DNA of 64,000 nt from Brachyhypopomus gauderio (taxonomy: Eukaryota > Chordata > Actinopteri > Gymnotiformes > Hypopomidae), in NCBI RefSeq assembly GCF_052324685.1, contig NC_135214.1, positions 32,200,971-32,264,970 on the forward strand. Reading direction: 5' to 3'. The position numbers and the translations under genes are program-made. Positions 55,001 to 64,000 of this stretch are shown here, piece after piece (the first letter of the stretch is position 1; each line of letters begins with the position of its first letter). The notes below the pieces were generated by a model. The model was not told the origin of the DNA, made no database searches, and saw nothing but the letters and a program-made list of their open reading frames with translations.

Positions 55001-56943
55001 ACCCACAGTTTGATCTTTTTCTTGAACGCTACAATTTTGTCTGACTGTTCAAAAATGTTGTGTCCTTTCCCCTGCAAAGACACGTTTAATGTGTTGAGTT
55101 GATCAAAAATATCAGCAAGATATGCAACAAGCGCGAGCCAGGTGTCGTTGTCAAACAGTTGAGCATATGAGGAGTTATTCTCTGCGAGGAAGCAGGCGAT
55201 TTCTGTTTTCAGTTCGTAAAAGCGTGACAAGACCCTACCTCTCGACAGCCAGCACACTTCGGAGTGATACAACACCTGCATATGCTCAGAGCCCAAATCT
55301 TTACATAAATTTGAAAAGCAGCGGCTGTTCTTCGCACTCCGTTTTATGTGGTTCACCACTTTGATGACATTTTGCAAAGCTTCATCAAGCACAGGAACCA
55401 TATTCTTAGCCACCAGTGCCTCTCTGTGCAAAAAACAGTGGTTCCAAGTTGCACTAGGTGCCCTCATCAGAATTTGTTTCACCACACCTGAATGTTTCCC
55501 GGTCATGGAGGCAGCGCCGTCAGTTGTAATTCCAATGCAGTATTCCCAGCTTAGGACCACTGAGCTCAAATACAAATCCACGGAGTTGAATATGTCTTCT
55601 GCTTTGGTAGTGGTGGGGAGTTCTCTGCTGCAGAGAAATTGTTCTTGCAAATCACCTTGCCACAAATGTCTCACATAAACCAGTAAAATGGCATGGTGAG
55701 CGATATCCGTGGATTCATCGATCTGTAATGCATAGTAAGGGCTTGCCTGAACGCGAGCTGTAGTCTGTTGTTTTATGTTACCAGACATGTCTTTAATACG
55801 CCGAGCTATACTATCATTGGACAGAGGTATGGTTTTAAGCTTGTCTGCCGCTGATTCATCCAGCACCTCTCTAACCATGTCCATGGCAGCTGGTAAGATA
55901 AGCTCTTCAGCTATTGTGTGGGGTTTCTTGGCCTTTGCAATACGGTGAGCTACGTGGTAAGATGCCCGGAGTGCTTGTTCTTGTTTGGAGCAAGATGCTG
56001 TCAGACACTTCTGTGATACCTTCAGCTCATGAAGTCGTCTTTGAAAAAATTCTACAGGCTTATCTTTACATGCGGGATGTTTCGTTTGTAAATGTCGCAT
56101 TAATTTGGATGGTTTCATGCTCTCTTGTGCCAGCACTTCATTACAAATAACACACTGGGGTTTCTGTCTGTGTTTGTCTTCAATAAATGAAAATCCACAA
56201 TTTAAATACTCAGGGATATATTTGCGTTTCGCCATCTTGCATCCAAAAGTTATAACAATTTAAAAGTGAGAGTTAATCGGTAAACAATTAGTGGTTATCA
56301 TGGCAACGAAAAAGGTTTGAATGTCTGGCGCGTGCCTCGCTGTCTTTTTTCAAGATAAAAGATGAGTAGGCTACGAAATCAAAAGAGCATTGATGATGAT
56401 GATGATGATTATTATTATTATATTAATTTATTTTATTTTATTATTATTATTATTATTTTAACAATCGGTCCGCGACCCACCCAGAAAGTGGGTCGCGACC
56501 CACCAGTTGAGAATCACTGGGCTAGACTACAAGATATTTATATATAGACGTCTGATGCATTTTCAAGAATTTCATAAACAGCTTGGAAACCATTTCCCCA
56601 ACAATTTGAAACTATTCCCCAAATCATTCAATAAGCCAGTTTGCATTATTTCAGTATTCAATTTAAACTTTTTTTCTTCTTTTTTCAGTGGCTGTGCAAA
56701 CTGTGGCTGTAATTACCCAGGTGTGGGCCGAGGGCAGGATTCGCTGTGTCCCAAATGCAGATGTATGTGAATATTATTTAATTTATAAAATGCTGTTATA
56801 GATTTTCAGATGACCACAGATGGACATTTCTAAAGTGGATATAAATATTAAATATCTCTAAAGTGACCTGGATATAAACTTTCTTTTTTCTTTTCCTTAT
56901 CCCAGCGGAGAAGAAGCGTCCTCCTCACATTGTGTTCAGGAAG
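52099..56943 (+). CDS. mbd1: Methyl-CpG-binding domain protein 1, N-terminal part (continues past the last exon seen)
   Basis: Six coding exons: 52099-52319, 52497-52634, 52812-52926, 53366-53919, 56689-56762, 56906-56943; 380 codons, ending at a phase-0 donor. MBD1 binds methylated CpG and represses transcription in the nucleus. Residues 1-74 are acidic. The MBD follows (about 82-158: DCPDLGQGWKRKEVFRRSG, then SPKGHRFRSKIELAKHV and DLTHFDYKQGIFV). Residues 159-343 are rich in Ser, Thr and Pro. Then GCANCGCNYPGVGRGQDSLC and PKCR form the C-x2-C/C-x2-C knuckle that precedes the CXXC domains in human MBD1. The later CXXC and C-terminal repression regions were not found before 64000. A 2.4-kb hAT transposon lies antisense in the intron 53920-56688. 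The start at 52099 (MGDMAED) is the first in-frame ATG of this exon; an alternative start at 52021 is discussed in the findings. Same-strand order cxxc1-mbd1 is as in human. Confidence 0.92.
54079..56519 (-). mobile_element. Autonomous-type hAT transposon in mbd1 intron (2441 bp)
   Basis: Terminal inverted repeats CAGTGGTTCTCAACTGG (left) and the complement CCAGTTGAGAATCACTG (right), one mismatch. Perfect 8-bp target duplication GGCTAGAC at 54071-54078 and 56520-56527. Subterminal GGGTCGCGACCCAC-type words occur near both ends. The element carries one transposase gene on the minus strand, antisense to mbd1. Confidence 0.97.
54532..56235 (-). CDS. hAT transposase (ZBED5/SCAND3-like), C-terminal frameshift
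   Basis: An open frame of 567 codons from MAKRKYIPEY at 56235 to a stop at 54532. A BED-type zinc finger lies near the start (CVICNEVL ... LMRHLQTKHP, about residues 30-56). RNase H-like catalytic blocks follow: ALQIDESTDI (first Asp, about residue 170), GITTDGAASMTGKHSG (second Asp), the NHCFLHRE insertion motif, and the C-terminal LCESGFSTLVQLKSKQRNRL block with the third acidic residue and dimerisation region. The family is related to the exapted human genes ZBED5, FAM200 and SCAND3. After RLNAEHD the frame departs from the family pattern; the expected ending is readable in another frame, so a small indel near 54565-54573 cuts off about 30 residues. Otherwise it has no internal stop and may be young. 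Confidence 0.93.
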   Translation of the reverse strand: MAKRKYIPEYLNCGFSFIEDKHRQKPQCVICNEVLAQESMKPSKLMRHLQTKHPACKDKPVEFFQRRLHELKVSQKCLTASCSKQEQALRASYHVAHRIAKAKKPHTIAEELILPAAMDMVREVLDESAADKLKTIPLSNDSIARRIKDMSGNIKQQTTARVQASPYYALQIDESTDIAHHAILLVYVRHLWQGDLQEQFLCSRELPTTTKAEDIFNSVDLYLSSVVLSWEYCIGITTDGAASMTGKHSGVVKQILMRAPSATWNHCFLHREALVAKNMVPVLDEALQNVIKVVNHIKRSAKNSRCFSNLCKDLGSEHMQVLYHSEVCWLSRGRVLSRFYELKTEIACFLAENNSSYAQLFDNDTWLALVAYLADIFDQLNTLNVSLQGKGHNIFEQSDKIVAFKKKIKLWVNHLSKDRLDMFPNASHEAQQLDTTAKNDLKKTINMHLNKLQDRFDDYFPQRHDDNSWIRNPFIVNIESVVLPNNEQHQLVELSCDKFNDVSLSQFWCSDVMAEYPSLAVKTNLPFSTTYLCESGFSTLVQLKSKQRNRLNAEHDESNSVDCHSGL

Positions 56944-57832
56944 GTGAGTGCTTTGTCATTCCACCCTTTTCTGCCTACTGTTATTGTCCTCCTTTAAACT
57001 CCTTTGAACCCTGTGATATAAAGCTGAGTTGAAGTCCTGCTACGACTGGCTCATGCCCTCTTCTGCTGCGTCTGCAGGCCACACTGGCCCTTCCGCTGCC
57101 TTTGGTCCTGGGTTCCTCTCTGTGCCACATTGCTGTTTGTATTTTTTGCAATTTGCATGTAGATAGATAACATTTTGGCAGTTTAACTGTAGAAATTGCT
57201 TCTTTTAGCTTCAAGGTCCCCATTCTCAAGCCTTCACGCTGCAGTTCAAATCAAGACCTTGGATTTCATTCGTTTATAATTGGCATGCCCGTATGTGAGG
57301 CTCTGTGATGTTGCGGGGACTATGGACGGAGATTACGGTCTTTAATATGAGAGCACAAAGATAAGGTTAAATCGAGCAAGTAAGACGCACTGAGCACGCA
57401 CAATCAGAAAACCGATTAAAAACAGTGACGGCGAGAGCAGAGAAACAGTAATTGCACGGTTAAATGTGCTCGTTTATCGCAGACCAGCCGGCGCTTCACT
57501 GTTTTCAGCGCGTGTTTAAGTTTTTTGCTCGATTCTAAACTTTCTGCTCGCTTCATGATTACAAGCGGAAATACGTCACAGACCGGCGCTTGGTAAACGA
57601 TTACCTGAACCACCGAGACTAAACCGGTTTAAACCCGATTTAAACCGGGTGCGCGTAACTGTCTTACGGCCGATAAGACTTTCTAAAAAACATTTAGACG
57701 TCATGGTTAGCTGAAGTGCCACAGATAATGGCATTTACCACACAAACCAAAGAAAGGTTGAATGTTGTTTATTAAAATCAGTATTCCGCATTTCGACTTC
57801 ATTGTGAATCATAAGTTACAGATGGTTAACGT
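56944..57832. other. mbd1 intron, no exon seen
   Basis: No further mbd1 exon was recognised. A stretch at about 57400-57700 is CpG-bearing and contains the near-palindrome CCGGTTTAAACCCGATTTAA; it may be part of an unidentified DNA element. Confidence 0.4.
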
Positions 57833-58050
57833 CAGGGTTGCCAACTTTTCAAGATCGTTTGGAGTGAGATTTGAACCCGGAGGAGGTGGCGCCAGAGTGA
57901 ACTTGTAACTCATTGAATCATAGATATGGATCAGAGGTAAATAAACTAGTTTTTTTTTCGGCGTGAGATATCGGAAGTGTGGCGTGAGAGCGTGTGAAGA
58001 CGGTCAAATGCGTGTGTCTCACGCTCATTGCGTGAGAGTTGGCAACCCTG
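57833..58050. mobile_element. MITE with CAGGGTTGCCAAC ends (218 bp)
   Basis: Starts CAGGGTTGCCAACTTTTCAA and ends GAGAGTTGGCAACCCTG, giving perfect 13-base terminal inverted repeats. The flanks TTAACGT (before) and TTAATGT (after) are a 7-base near-perfect direct repeat. It matches the truncated copy at 610-790 in inverted orientation. Confidence 0.85.
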
Positions 58051-58129
58051 TTAATGTAGCTTAGGTACTAATGACCAAAACACAAACAAAAGTCGAAAAA
58101 TAATTTCTCTACAATTCTAGGAATTCAGA

Positions 58130-58490
58130 CGTAGTTCTACCGAGATGAATGAAAACACTGCATAAATCTACATCTAGATGAAAGAAAACGCCGCATAAAT
58201 CTACATCTAGATGAACGTAAACACCGCATACATCTAGTTACCTACGTCGCCATAGCTTCGGTGAAGCCGCATCCTAAACTTTGTTTCGCATGTTTTGCTA
58301 ATTGCGGCTGTTTATGGCTTCCGTAAGTAGCTACTAGCTAGCTAATGTTATAGCTAGCAGACTTCACCTAATTTCATTTTGATAATGTTGATATGTAGGC
58401 TATAGTTTCCCTTAGTTTATGATGCTGTTTCATCATAGCCGTACGTAGGTAACTAGCTAGATGTAGATTTATGCAGTGTTTTGGAATGCT
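58130..58490. repeat. Inverted-repeat element with tandem left arm
   Basis: The left side holds three ~32-bp direct copies (AAACACTGCATAAATCTACA and variants, 58152-58238). The right side holds one inverted copy: 58457-58482 is the exact reverse complement of 58152-58177 (26 bases). The inner arms ACGTAGGTAACTAG (58443-58456) and CTAGTTACCTACGT (58234-58247) also pair exactly. Confidence 0.85.
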
Positions 58491-58764
58491 GATTTTTAAT
58501 TTCACAATCGATGTTAACACAAACATACACTGTTTCTTTGGCTTTGGGTGGTAAATGGTTGGTGGTTGTGAGAGGTTAGTGAACATGGTTATTGCTATGG
58601 TTGGAGCTATGGTCATTTGTGCTTCTTGGTAAACGTCTAACTTGCAAAATACTAGGTAATGACATTGACTCCTGTAGTGTAGTAGTAGTCTTGACTTAAT
58701 GGTATATTGAATTCTGGCCTATCTGTACTATTACCTAGGATGAATTCTGTGATCAGATGCAAAG

Positions 58765-58806
58765 TGTCTGCTAAATAAGAGCGTCTGCTAAATGCCGTAA
58801 ATGTAA
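58765..58806 (+). repeat. Fish SINE/LINE-type 3' tail
   Basis: AAGAGCGTCTGCTAAATGCC followed by GTAAATGTAA is the widespread tail of L2-related fish SINEs. It is partly duplicated just before (GTGTCTGCTAAATAAG). The retroposon body upstream is not clear. Confidence 0.6.
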
Positions 58807-58879
58807 GTGGTCCCCTGGGTTTCCTGTCATTCTTAGTTGATTGGTGCTGTGAGGACCAACAGCTGAAACACTGCAGAAC

Positions 58880-59235
58880 TTGGACTTCTTAGACTATTGC
58901 CTCCAGCTGTTATTTTAGTTTTTCATTTTAGTTTTGTTGTATTTCTAAGGTACATGGTCAGTTTGGTAAATGGATTTGCTCTTCTCTTTCTGATGGGTTT
59001 TTGTAAAGATGGGTGTTCTGTAGTTTGTCCTAATCATTTCCAATATGGCAGGAATTGGTTCCATTTTGCTGATGTTCTCTCTGTGAAAACCTTGGGATAG
59101 TTCTGGATAACCAACTCTCATGTTACCAAGTTGGCCATGCAGATTCCAGATCTACAAAATCAGGAATCAGATGATTGCTTACATCAGATTTAGAACACTT
59201 GACCTTTGTTTGCAAAGCCAAAACTGGACCAGCTC
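58880..59235 (+). other. Possible decayed L2-like LINE fragment
   Basis: Around 59085-59230 the plus strand shows a LG.TLDNQLS-like stretch, followed later by KAKTGPAPS-like residues in broken frames. This spacing resembles the reverse-transcriptase C-terminal region of L2-type LINEs. Weak evidence only. Confidence 0.3.
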
Positions 59236-59549
59236 CCTCATACTAGGGATGTCACAATACCAGAAATATATTAGTCGTTACCAATACCACTAAAAGTCTA
59301 TGATTGTCGATACCAATTTCAATACCACTGCAAAATATAAACAAATGAAATGTATGAATAAATGCTTTTATTTAAAAAGTACTTTTTTCTGCTCAGCAAC
59401 CTCCTGTTGACACTGTGAAAAGACAACAAGGAGATGTCTGTTCATTGTGTATTCCAGCAAAACAACATTACTTTATGTGCAGATAGCTCAGAGAAAAACA
59501 GCTCAGAGAAAACCACAGCGTTGCTGTATTCACTGCTAATAGTCTAATG

Positions 59550-60634
59550 CAGGGGTCACCAACAAGGACGTCATGAGTCGCCCGCGGGCCTGTTCTAAAA
59601 ATAGCTCACTATAGTGCCACATATCAATGAGCTGCATCTTTTTTTTGCTATTTTTTTAATCAGCCTTGCACTGGTGTAAACTTGAAAATGACAATATTTT
59701 AAAAAATAATTTTACATGTAAAATTGTTACATATTAGATTATTAGAGACTGGCCATGGTTGCCGTGTGGAGACTAGTTAGCGGGCACAGTGAAGGTGAGG
59801 CGATTATTTACACCTGACAACATGGCCAAAAAAAGAAAGAAAACATAATTTTCACAGTGAATGGGAGGAAAAGTTATTTGTTACTACTGTAAAAGATTCC
59901 TGCGTGTGTCTCATTTGCGGGGCGACGGTAAAGCGGCACAATGTGGAGAGACATTACAGGACGTGTCGCACAAACTACCATGCTAACTACCCACCGGGCA
60001 GTGCACTACGTGAGGGAAAAGGCCTGCGAGTTAAAGGCAGCCTTGTGCAAACAGTCTTTTTTCACGAGGCCGGTGAGAAACTCCCAAAAAGCAACCAAAG
60101 CCTCGTTTAGAGCTACACATTTCTTAATCAAGAAAAAGAAGGCATTTTTAGACAGGGAGATTTTCAAGGAAGAAATGAGAAATATGTAACCGATGTAATC
60201 TCCACTCTCCCCGATGTCCCACTGGAGGCGGCTACAATGGTTAGAAGAATGTCGGCTATGTCCTGGAACTTGGCTGATCAGCTGGACCAGAATCTGGCGA
60301 AGTGCAGGTGGTTTAGCCTCCAGTGTTGCAGATATTTATATAAATAAAGTATTTATAGAAATAAAGTATTGATATTATCTGCTACCTTGTTAAATTATTG
60401 TTGATAATTATTGAGAGAAATCATTAACATGATCAGTGTCTTCACATAGATGAATATAATTAATAATAACATATAATTATACCCTTAATTATGTTATTAA
60501 TAATAATGATATTCATCTATGTGAAGCAAAATTGAGCAAATTTGTGATTTCACAAGTGTTTATCAAACTGGTAGCCCTCCGCAATAATTAGTATCCAAGA
60601 AGTAGCTCTGTTTCAAAGAGGTTGGTGACCCCTG
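59550..60634. mobile_element. Decayed hAT element with BED-finger transposase remnant (1085 bp)
   Basis: Ends CAGGGGTCACCAACAAGG (left) and the complement GTTGGTGACCCCTG (right). Flanked by 8-bp duplications with one mismatch, GTCTAATG (59542-59549) and GTCTAACG (60635-60642). Inside, 59890-60190 encodes the N-terminal part of a transposase (CLICGATVKRHNVERHYRTC, a BED-like finger) broken by frameshifts; the catalytic part is deleted. A large AT-rich palindrome lies at 60440-60526. Confidence 0.9.
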
Positions 60635-61561
60635 GTCTAACGGCAAATGGTAGAACGTTGAGTATGCAGTCGCAGTTCATAAACAGTAACTGTAGCCTTT
60701 CACATTTGACAACTCTATCATCTTGAACTCTATAGAGCTCTGTCTATCTTTGAGGATCTCCCCCGTTTCTTCCTTTAGTAATGTTTTCAGACACTGTGTA
60801 ATGGCTTTCACCCTGGACGCCTGACTAAAATGCAACATATTTTCAAATGTAATGGTTTTCTTTATTTCTTTCAAGTAGTTGAAGCCGACACGTTTCTTCT
60901 CCTGCTTTTGCCAACACCATTCCTCATGTTTGTGGTGGTGGTTTAGCATTCTTGGCTTATTAGCGTGTAGGCTTATTATGCTGATCTCGTGTGGTTTGGT
61001 AGATCTGTGAATTCTTCGGTACCACAAGAAACAACCGCAACGTTTTCAGCATTTTGTTATCGACTTGGCACCGAAGTATCGCTTCTCTACCTCATAATTA
61101 AAAATCAAGCCCTGTTCTACACCACCTTTCCTTTGAGCCAGTAGTATGACTTAATCTACCAGCCCTCAAGATGCAAAGAAGTCAAGAATTAAAATTCTTC
61201 TCTGTAGGAGACGAATACACGTCCTCTTGTAGGTATAGCTTTTTCAAATGAAGGCTGGAGTCTCTACTCACTGAGTCACTAAGCATCTACATAAATAGAT
61301 ATGCACTCCCCTCCACCCCAAAAAATGCTGTCGTCTTTTCCACACTAGCTAGATCTTTAGGCTGTTAGTATTCTGGACTTTGACCTATCTGTGCTCTCAT
61401 GAGGATTTGTGTTTGATGTAGACTACAGCCACCTGGGCCATGAGCTGTGCAACCTACTTCTTGGACTGCTGCATCTCTGATTAGACAGTAAATTAGATGT
61501 AAATACTAAACCCTAGAACCATAGAATATTAAGCTATGTGTAAGAGAGATATCATGTATGG
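60635..61561. other. Spacer, possibly outer transposon sequence
   Basis: The sequence on both sides of the hAT element (59236-59549 and 60635-about 61080) may belong to one older element: the left begins TAGGGATGTCACAATACCAG and the right contains ATCGACTTGGCACCGAAGTA. A minus-strand frame at 61027-60677 has no recognised homologue. Nothing else is visible. Confidence 0.3.
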
Positions 61562-62330
61562 TAGGGATGGGAATCATTTACTATCTCACGATTCAATTCG
61601 ATTCCGATTTTGGGGGCCACGATTCGATTCAAAATTGACTTTCGATTCAAAATTGACTTTCGATTCAAAATTGACTTTCGATTCAAAAAACGATTTGATT
61701 TATAAAAAGTAAAAGTAACTTTTTTCGTTACTGTTGGTATTTTGCTTCTTTCTCCCGTCTCTCTGTGGTTGAGTGTTATTTTCCACGCGTTGTATTTTCT
61801 ATTTACTCCGTGCCCTCACGGTTTTTGTTTCTATTCTTTTGCGCGTTGAGTCTTCCGTGTTGTTTTGTTTGTTCGTTATGGGTCGCTGTGCGCATTTCCC
61901 TCTCGCTAATACATTTGACAAGTATCAAACGTCTTGCTCTTGTGAGCCGGTACTTGGGTCCACCCTTCTCTATATTATTTCATGAGGTGTGTACGTTCCC
62001 GTGCTCACCGCGTTACACAAGCACACGAGCTACATTGTGTCAAGTTCGGTCTTCCCTGGCATTCAGTAAAAACCAAAATGAACCCATATTTTTGCCTTAA
62101 ATGAAGACAGGACAGGTTGAATATCTCTTTCCTCCATTTGTTTTGAAACTTTTCCGCACATGAGTGTGTCCCAGAATCTGCTGCGTAAAGTCTCGCGTAA
62201 TTTTGTAATTACGTAATGCGAGACTTCACCATGACTTAGAATCGATTTTGGGACATTTAAAATCGATTCTGAATCGTAGTAAATGAGAATCGATTTTTGA
62301 TATATGAATCGATTTTTTGGCACACCTCTA
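61562..62330. mobile_element. hAT-type non-autonomous element with GAATCGATT ends (769 bp)
   Basis: Starts TAGGGATGGGAATCATTTAC and ends GATTTTTTGGCACACCTCTA, with GATTCGAT/ATCGATTC words in both end regions. Perfect 8-bp target duplication ATGTATGG at 61554-61561 and 62331-62338. An 18-bp internal tandem repeat (GATTCAAAATTGACTTTC, three copies) lies at about 61623-61683. No transposase was found. Confidence 0.88.
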
Positions 62331-62338
62331 ATGTATGG

Positions 62339-64000
62339 CTTTGACTTTTAGAGCCATGAATAAAAACAACAATATTTAACATATCCTGTTTTTACTGAAA
62401 AAATAGACTGCAATGACTCTGACTGCAATGACTTTGAAACTGAAACAATTAAAATCTATGTATGTGTGCACCATCTCTGCGTTTGATGTACACTCACAAT
62501 GTCTGGTTGGTATGCCACTACTTGTCTTCCTGGACCTGGAGGTCCTGCAGGATCTCAGCCTTGCTGTCACCAATCTCCACCTCTTGGTTGTCTCTCTGTT
62601 TGCTTCCCCTGCTAGCATCTTGCATCCAGTGGACAGGCTCTTCTGCTTGATTGTCTCCAGTGGAAGCGTCTTTGCCGAGACGCCATCTTGGGTCTTGTGT
62701 GAAGCACCTTCACTTGATCTAGTGCTTGTTGTGCTGCCATGATTAGAGTCTGTGTGCTGTCCTTCGTTTGTGCCTCTTCCAGCCAGAGTCCTGTGGGCCT
62801 TATCTTTCCATGGGACCTCATTTGCTTCTATGGTGTCCATGGAATAGGAGCATCTGTCTGAGGTATTCCCTCACCACCTCACCCTTAAGAGACCATTGCT
62901 TAGACCTATTCATAGATATTGGGTATCTCACCCTGGACGCTTTCTTCCATGTGTACAGTTTTTGGATGATCTAGGGTATGAAATTGATTAAGTGGTCTAA
63001 ATGAATTTGATAGTATTTTTACCCACAAGGAGTCATGGTTTGGGAGAACCCACATGTCCGGAACGTTCTCAGATGGGTATGTGCTTGACTCATGGGCAAC
63101 ATGGTGTGGTTTGTGTCTCACGCCTCTCTCCCTGGAAGACGTTGAGGACGTAAATCTATTTGGGACTTTGATCACTGGGTTTCTCCTGATTAGAATAGGC
63201 GTTGCCCTGGTGTATCTGAAAATTACTAGATTCGGGTCAGTTATGGAACGGCCACAGAAATTGCCCAACATGATTGATCTGATGTCCGATTGCCAACTTT
63301 GACTGTTAATATAAACAGAATCAATCATGTAGAGGCTCACAGCTCTACAGGCGAAGTTGGATCAGTTGGGATACTGCTTGACTTCAGAAGAGTTTTCTTG
63401 TGCTCAAACCGGACGGCTTCTCACTAAATCTACATTCTTGCTTATCTACATTCCACGCACAAACCAAAGTCCCTGAAGGTCATCATCTTGGTTACCTCCT
63501 TCTTCCTCCACATAAAGACAGTCAGAGGGTGGTTTTCGCATTTCATTGCAAACGTTGACACAATGACTGCTAGAACAACCTCTGGCACCCCCCCGTCTTT
63601 AGATGAACACGCCTCTCACTGCTTGGTTGACTGTGCCACCTCCAATGCTTGTATGTGCTATGGGGATGTCTTTGCGCTCATTGACTGTTGTCCTGTTGAA
63701 AGAACAATCTGTGATCATATCATATTTTTTGTCTCCTTCCTAATGTCATCTATCTTTCTTTCCCCCCATCTATGAACAGCGGTGTGTTTCAGACGCAGCG
63801 GCCACTTTGGGTTCACGGTACTTTACACCGAGGCCCCGGAACATAATTTTCTAATCCTTAGGGATCAATAAAGTATATATTCATTTAATCCTCCATGCAT
63901 TATGAAGGGTTTTCTGGTTTTCATGATGGCAGTTACCAATTATTCTCTTTAGTCAACTTTATTATGCTTGCTGGGTATGTGATATCTTGTAGGGCATGTC
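62339..64000. other. Unidentified sequence ending in a retroposon-like tail
   Basis: No mbd1 exon was recognised. Open but unrecognised frames exist on the minus strand at 62840-62376 (154 codons) and 63340-62906 (144 codons). Near 63865, GGGATCAATAAAGTATATAT resembles the 3' ends of fish LINEs on the plus strand. Possibly part of a retroelement lying in the mbd1 intron or beyond the gene; I cannot name it. Confidence 0.3.

Noticed and set aside
56944-64000. Remaining mbd1 exons encoding CXXC domains
   Set aside because: No stretch with the expected C-x2-C-x2-C pattern and splice sites was found; the gene probably continues beyond the window.

Overview
The window is vertebrate nuclear DNA, almost certainly from a teleost fish. 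Genes are split by GT-AG introns. Protein-coding exons match the vertebrate families FGD1, TFE3, MDFI/MDFIC, CXXC1 (CFP1) and MBD1. Introns and spacers are full of CA/TG microsatellites, minisatellites, hAT-type DNA transposons and short retroposon tails of the kind common in fish. A fish SINE-type tail near 58.8 kb would suit an ostariophysan, but this is a weak inference.

Layout, left to right. (1) 1-4852, plus strand: the last nine coding exons of fgd1 (rest of PH1, FYVE, PH2); the DH domain and N-terminus lie left of the window. (2) 9654-26121, plus strand: a complete ten-exon tfe3 gene of 542 codons, from N-terminus through the Rag-binding motif, acidic activation helix, bHLH and zipper, with a long probable 3'UTR. 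Its introns hold a 24-bp (31 copies), a 25-bp (16 copies) and a 47-bp (4 copies) minisatellite. (3) 36221-39310, minus strand: a complete four-exon gene of 251 residues ending in a cysteine-rich I-mfa domain (MDFI/MDFIC family), with a TATA-like promoter near 40.56 kb. (4) 41937-47797, plus strand: a complete 14-exon cxxc1 gene of 569 residues. (5) 52099 onward, plus strand: the first six coding exons of mbd1, up to and including the first CxxC/CxxC zinc knuckle. The later CXXC domains were not found before the right edge.

Summing the exon lengths I chose gives whole codon numbers for all three complete genes (543, 252 and 570 codons including stop), which supports the splice assignments. In human, CXXC1 and MBD1 are neighbours on 18q21, transcribed in the same direction as here, while FGD1 and TFE3 are on Xp11. 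The window therefore joins two blocks that are separate in human, and the junction lies between about 40.6 and 41.9 kb. The I-mfa gene beside tfe3 is the most interesting item: the other three human MiT/TFE genes each have an I-mfa family member linked to them (MITF-MDFIC2, TFEB-MDFI, TFEC-MDFIC), but TFE3 does not. This may be the fourth copy from the early vertebrate genome duplications.

Functionally, tfe3 and the I-mfa gene encode a bHLH-zipper factor and a probable inhibitor/anchor of transcription factors. cxxc1 and mbd1 encode two readers of CpG state (unmethylated and methylated). Six insertions show clear terminal inverted repeats and 8-bp target duplications typical of hAT elements. 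One of them, antisense in an mbd1 intron, carries a nearly full transposase.
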